Assembly (NCBI GenBank): GCA_013396525.1
Contig: VWYX01000249.1
Span: forward strand, 651,563 to 715,562
Direction of reading: 5' to 3'
Source of the DNA: Chaetorhynchus papuensis
Lineage: Eukaryota > Chordata > Aves > Passeriformes > Rhipiduridae
DNA length: 64,000 bases
Part shown: positions 60,036-64,000 of the stretch, in pieces
How positions within the stretch are numbered: position 1 is the first letter of the stretch
How the letters are laid out: each line of letters opens with the position of its first letter
Translations under genes and position numbers: made by a program
Notes under the pieces: model-generated
What the model was told of the DNA's origin: nothing
Seen by the model: only the letters and a program-made list of their open reading frames with translations
The model's database searches: none

Positions 60036-62403
60036 CATTCAGAACCTTCCTTTTCTTATCCCACACATTGTCTGCACTCAACCTTCCGTGCCAATTTTAG
60101 GAGGTTTAGAAGTGACATCTTCAGATATTTAGTGTACCCCTCCTCCTCTGCACAGGCTTCCTTCACCATGCTGGACATGGCATTTTGGCCCTGTTAAGCC
60201 TCCTACATTTTCCTGCCCTTGTGGGAAGGGTTGTTCTTTCTTCCCATAGCATGGAGCAAGGGAACAAGGGAAGGAAGGGATTCTAGATGCTGCCCATTTA
60301 GCTTGGTGACAGCGCTTACCCTGTATGCAGTGCTGGAGAGAGGAGCTAATGGCTGGAAACTTCACCAAACCGGAGTGCCTTTGTAGTGCACAGCTAGAGT
60401 GAGCCCTAGCAACTGGCGAATTGCTAAAGCACAGCATTTGGCTCCCTGCCCTCTTCTCTTTTCATATCATCTCAACTAGGCTGGAAGCACTCGTGTAGTA
60501 GAAAGCCAGGAAGAGACATACAGTGTGTTCACAGAGGAGAAATGTCCTACCTGGGATGATGGCTGTCACCAGCGGACCCCACACTGTGCCCCTCCACAGC
60601 TGCTGGGAATGGTTTGAACGGCACGAGCAGGCATGGGGCCAAATGTGAGTTTGGCGCTTGGTGACTCGTCATCTACTCCACATTTAATGATGTTAGAGAA
60701 GAATTTAGTCCCTCCTGTGCTGTCAGACAGTTCTCATTATCGGTTAATTGGACTAGAGATGCAGTCACTGTTTAAAATCTATTGTCAGGAGCAACTTGTT
60801 ATGTTAGTGTAGGTGTGCTGCTTATATCCCCATGATATGAGAGGGTCAAAGGCTGTAACTAAATAGACCATTTGCCTCTACCTGTCCTTCTCTGGGGGCC
60901 ACTCTGGTTAAGGTGTGTCCTGGCAAGTCTAATATGGTTGCTGACCAGGCGTAGAACCTGTGTTTTGTCCAGACAGCACATGGATTTTGGCACTTATCTA
61001 CACCAGAAACTTTGTCACTGCTCTCTGACAGCTGCCAGAAATGTGGGAAGATCTGGGTGGAGAAGTCTTTCCTTGCCAATCTGTGCTGTCTCTGAGCAGT
61101 AGGCTATCTGACTGGGTCTACATGGAGAATTAGATGCAAGATTCTGCATGCTACCTGCTATGGGACCTAATCTAACAAGTGGGCACAGATAAGCACTGGC
61201 TGCTGAGATCTGATGTGAAAAGCCAGACAGAGGAAGCTGTTTGCAGTAACAAACTTTTATGAGCTCCGGGATATTGACTACATAGACTCAAGCACTGTCT
61301 CCTCTCATCTTATCTATTGCTTATCTGTGTGCCTACCCACTGACCTCTCTCTTCCAGCTCATTCCTTTAATCAGCTTGGGGATGTTGGAGAATATTTTGT
61401 CAGAGAATATTTCTGACTGCCAAACTCAGTTTATTTGTGTCTCACTGCAAAACAGACCCCAAGAGGTGAAATGCCATAATCACTTGCATTTCTGATTCCC
61501 CAGATCACTTATCTCTAAATAACTATTATGTGCTTTGAGGACTAGGTACGAATTTAATGATGTTATCACAATTAACCTGCCATCTTTCTATTTTACATTT
61601 TTTCTTTTTTTACAACTACAGAATTAGCTTTAATTTTGAGCCGAAGGCTTTGTTGTCAACAACTTTATCTGCTAGTTGCCAACTCACCACAGAATTCTTT
61701 CTAGCACATAAAATGAGGAGGCACAAAGCATTTTAAAAATTGAGGACAGCTTTATTTGCACGGCCTCTCCTGTTCATTTTCAGAATGGTCTCGTAGACTT
61801 TGTAACATCTTGTTAAAATTACTCACTGCCACAGCAGCCTCACCTACCCCAGACATCATGAAATGTGCACATCAGCTCTTCACACACTGGGTCACAAAGT
61901 GGAAGGGGAGTGTGGTACACCTGGGGGTGAGGAGTTTTCTTTAGTGGTGATGTTTAAGAGCATATGAGGAAAACCTGTCCCCTAGAATCATTTATGCATA
62001 GTTGATCCTGCTGTAGAGTTTGCTAGTGTGTTTGATGTGTCCTGTGTTCCTTTCCATCCCTGTGTTATGGATTCTGTGAGAACCTGCCACGTTCATTCTC
62101 CCTCCTTCCTTGATACTCTGTGTTCCCTAGAGCCACAAAACCTATCTGATCAAGTAAAACCCACCTAGGTGGGCTCCATACATCCTGCTGCATGGCAGTA
62201 CCTCTTCTGGAGATGGCCAAGGATCACATAAGGGCTTGCACTCCTATTTCTTCTCCCCACAGAAGATGAGAGTTTTCAATCCTTGATGAAGCATTCAAGC
62301 TACAGTTGTGGGTGCTTTTCAGCTCTGGGATCATCAGTCCCCGCCCCAGTATGTCAGCTGCTATGGGGGCTCCCACCTACGTCTGGCCAGAAGACTCCAA
62401 CTT
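60036..62403. other. Unique stretch, no gene seen
   Basis: Frames are at most about 110 codons and overlap on both strands. The first hundred bases may be decayed ERV internal sequence. The remainder shows nothing recognisable; it includes an AT-rich part at 61530-61640. Confidence 0.52.
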
Positions 62404-62530
62404 GGAATCATAGAATATGGAATGCTCTGAGTTAAAAGGGACTTTAAGGATTATCTAGTTCCAACCCCTAGCTTGGTACAGCCAGCTGTGAAACAGTCTC
62501 ATTTCCATCACTTCTTCAACAATATTCAGG
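62404..62530 (-). mobile_element. CR1 3'-terminal fragment, minus strand
   Basis: GGAATCATAGAATATGGAAT, then GCTCTGAGTTAAAAGGGACT and TTATCTAGTTCCAACCCCTA, is the antisense of a CR1 3' end (tail ATTCTATGATTCC, then the GTTGGAACTAGAT block). It continues toward the 5' side as CACTTCTTCAACAATATTCAGG. It belongs to a different subfamily from the 12.6 kb copy, as shown by the ATGGAATGCTCTGAG segment. A T13 run (62532-62544) abuts it. Confidence 0.85.
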
Positions 62531-64000
62531 GTTTTTTTTTTTTTCTTTAAACAGTAGTTTTATGTGCCATGTTGAGATGTTAAAGTGTCATTCCTCCCAC
62601 TGTGAGCAATTTAAGACTCTAACATGAGACAACTAAGCTATGGTGCCATTAGTCAGTCTCTCCTTTTCTCTTTCGTGTGACACACCTTCCTCTCCTTCCT
62701 TGCCTCTTCTTCAGCAAGGGCTTTTTCTACCTTTCTCCTTCTCTGTGCAAGCCCAAGTATGAAGCAGAGCAGCTGTGTTCTTTCTGCCTAGCCCATGGGT
62801 CTGAGCATCTGGATGGAAGTGCTGACTCTTCTCTTTTGTACAGCACAGAAAATGTACCCTAATACCCTTCACTTCCAAGCAGAACTGGAGCTGGTCCAGC
62901 CTAAGAAATCTGCTTAGAATCTCTATTTTCCTCTCCTTGCCTGCTGTCACCAGAGAAATCCCAGCTACATCAAGTGCTTATTCTGGTCCTTGGCTTGTTG
63001 AATTGCCAGGGAAGGTGACTCAGGAGAATTTTGGGTCCCTGCCAGTCATTCACAAGCCAATAGCAGCAAAGGTAATTGTCACTCACAGCACTTCAGCCAA
63101 AATGTGGGCCTGGGCCTGGGAGCTTTCAAGAGCCCTTGAAATGTCATGTTATGTAGTTGTTCAGGGGTACTGAAGGGTCACCTGTATTTCCCTATCTGCC
63201 CCTAACATGGATGTTCCCTGGAAGTTACTTTTTTTTTTTTTGTATTACACATACACAGCTGCAGTCTGGCCTAACCAGAGATGCTTGTAGCTCACTTCCA
63301 AGAGCCAATTTTACCCTTCCTCCTTCTCTACATCCATCTCTGAAGGGTGGGTGCCCCTCCATGGGCCTGCACTTCTGCCAGTGCCCTCCATGCTGGCTGT
63401 TTGTTCTGCAGAGGGCATTGTGTGCGTAGGAATTAGTACAACATATGGCCATCGCTCCACACTTCGTATGTTATTATCACATTAGACAGTCCAGCCACAT
63501 GTCCCTGCTGCAGCCAGGGGAAACTGCTGGCCCTGCTCCTGTCAGGCAGTCCCCCTAATCTCTCTGCAAGCGTCTTCGTGGTCATTTGCAGGCGTTTCTG
63601 AGACGTGGGGGTAAAGCCAAAGAGTTTGCAAAGAATGAAGCGATAAGGAAGCAACCTGTGGAAATCAGCTGCGAGAAGGGACAGTACAGAGGAAATTGAG
63701 GAGAGAGGAGGAGTTCAGGTTTGTGAATGGAATAAAAAGGCAATAAAAGGAGAGTAATGACTTGAAGGAAGAAATAACAGCCAGCTGTGTTTTGAAGGAG
63801 ACATCAACATTCTCGCCTCTCTCAGCTATTAAACATCTCTCTGCGTTTGTTTAAAATCCCAGATTGTTGTCCCAGGAGTCAGGACTACATTCAGAGTGGC
63901 TAATTGCAGGCTGACCTACTTGTCAATCCCGTTCTGGTGGCTTTAGGTTCTCACTTTCTGAACTGTAATGCTTTATGTGACTGCTGTGATCTAACCCAGA
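62531..64000. other. Unique stretch to the window end, no gene seen
   Basis: It holds T13 runs at 62532-62544 and 63229-63241 and short frames only (up to 90 codons). From about 63720 the sequence is AT-rich, repeat-free and rather constrained-looking (GGCAATAAAAGG, GAGTAATGAC, GTGGCTAATTGCAGG), but no motif cluster justifies a separate call. Confidence 0.55.

Overview
The window reads as bird nuclear DNA from a gene-poor, largely unique non-coding region (intergenic or a large intron). The main evidence is the repeat content. CR1 LINE relics are the dominant interspersed repeat. Several keep the CR1 3' end or its tail (ATCATAGAAT on the minus copies, TAGATGATCTTAGAGGTC at 56.98 kb on a plus copy). 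There are scattered MIR-like relics, one LTR of an endogenous retrovirus, few and short microsatellites, and no Alu, B1, L1 or tRNA-SINE arrays. Overall repeat density is low, as expected for a bird. Species and locus cannot be named from the sequence alone.

No protein-coding gene, rRNA, tRNA, CRISPR array or bacterial feature could be supported. Every open frame looks like chance or repeat-derived sequence: short, overlapping frames on both strands, no recognisable domain, no exon chain. The longest (313 codons, minus, 25.3-26.2 kb) lies in a GC-rich, stop-poor stretch and is reported as an open question. The only frame with a recognisable protein ancestry is the dead C-terminal piece of CR1 reverse transcriptase at 56.57-56.86 kb.

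Layout: 0-3.2 kb unique; 3.2-5.1 kb two old CR1 copies head-to-tail; 5.1-12.6 kb unique with two MIR-like relics and a CpG-rich patch at 8.6-9.07 kb; 12.6 kb CR1 tail; 12.7-17.3 kb unique with conserved-looking blocks; 17.4 kb old CR1; 17.6-35.5 kb mostly unique with a purine tract (21.9-22.25 kb), a GC-rich segment (25.05-26.23 kb) and several AT-rich, homeodomain-motif-rich blocks; 35.5 kb CR1 tail; 36.66-37.57 kb an old CR1 with an internal direct repeat ending in a poly-A hairpin; 37.6-56.4 kb unique with a CTCF-like site (41.7 kb) and a short CR1-like relic; 56.5-57.0 kb the best-preserved CR1 fragment; 59.63-60.03 kb an ERV LTR with adjacent primer-binding-site-like sequence; 62.4 kb a CR1 tail; then unique sequence to the end.

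The functional interest, if any, is regulatory. Several blocks are AT-rich yet retain CpGs and carry TAATTA, octamer (ATGCAAAT), bicoid-type or SOX-type motifs. That is the texture of conserved enhancers around developmental genes, but conservation was not measured here. I found no convincing new biological system. The direct repeat in the 36.7-37.5 kb CR1, the LTR, the CpG-retaining AT-rich blocks and the long antisense open frame are the items most worth checking.
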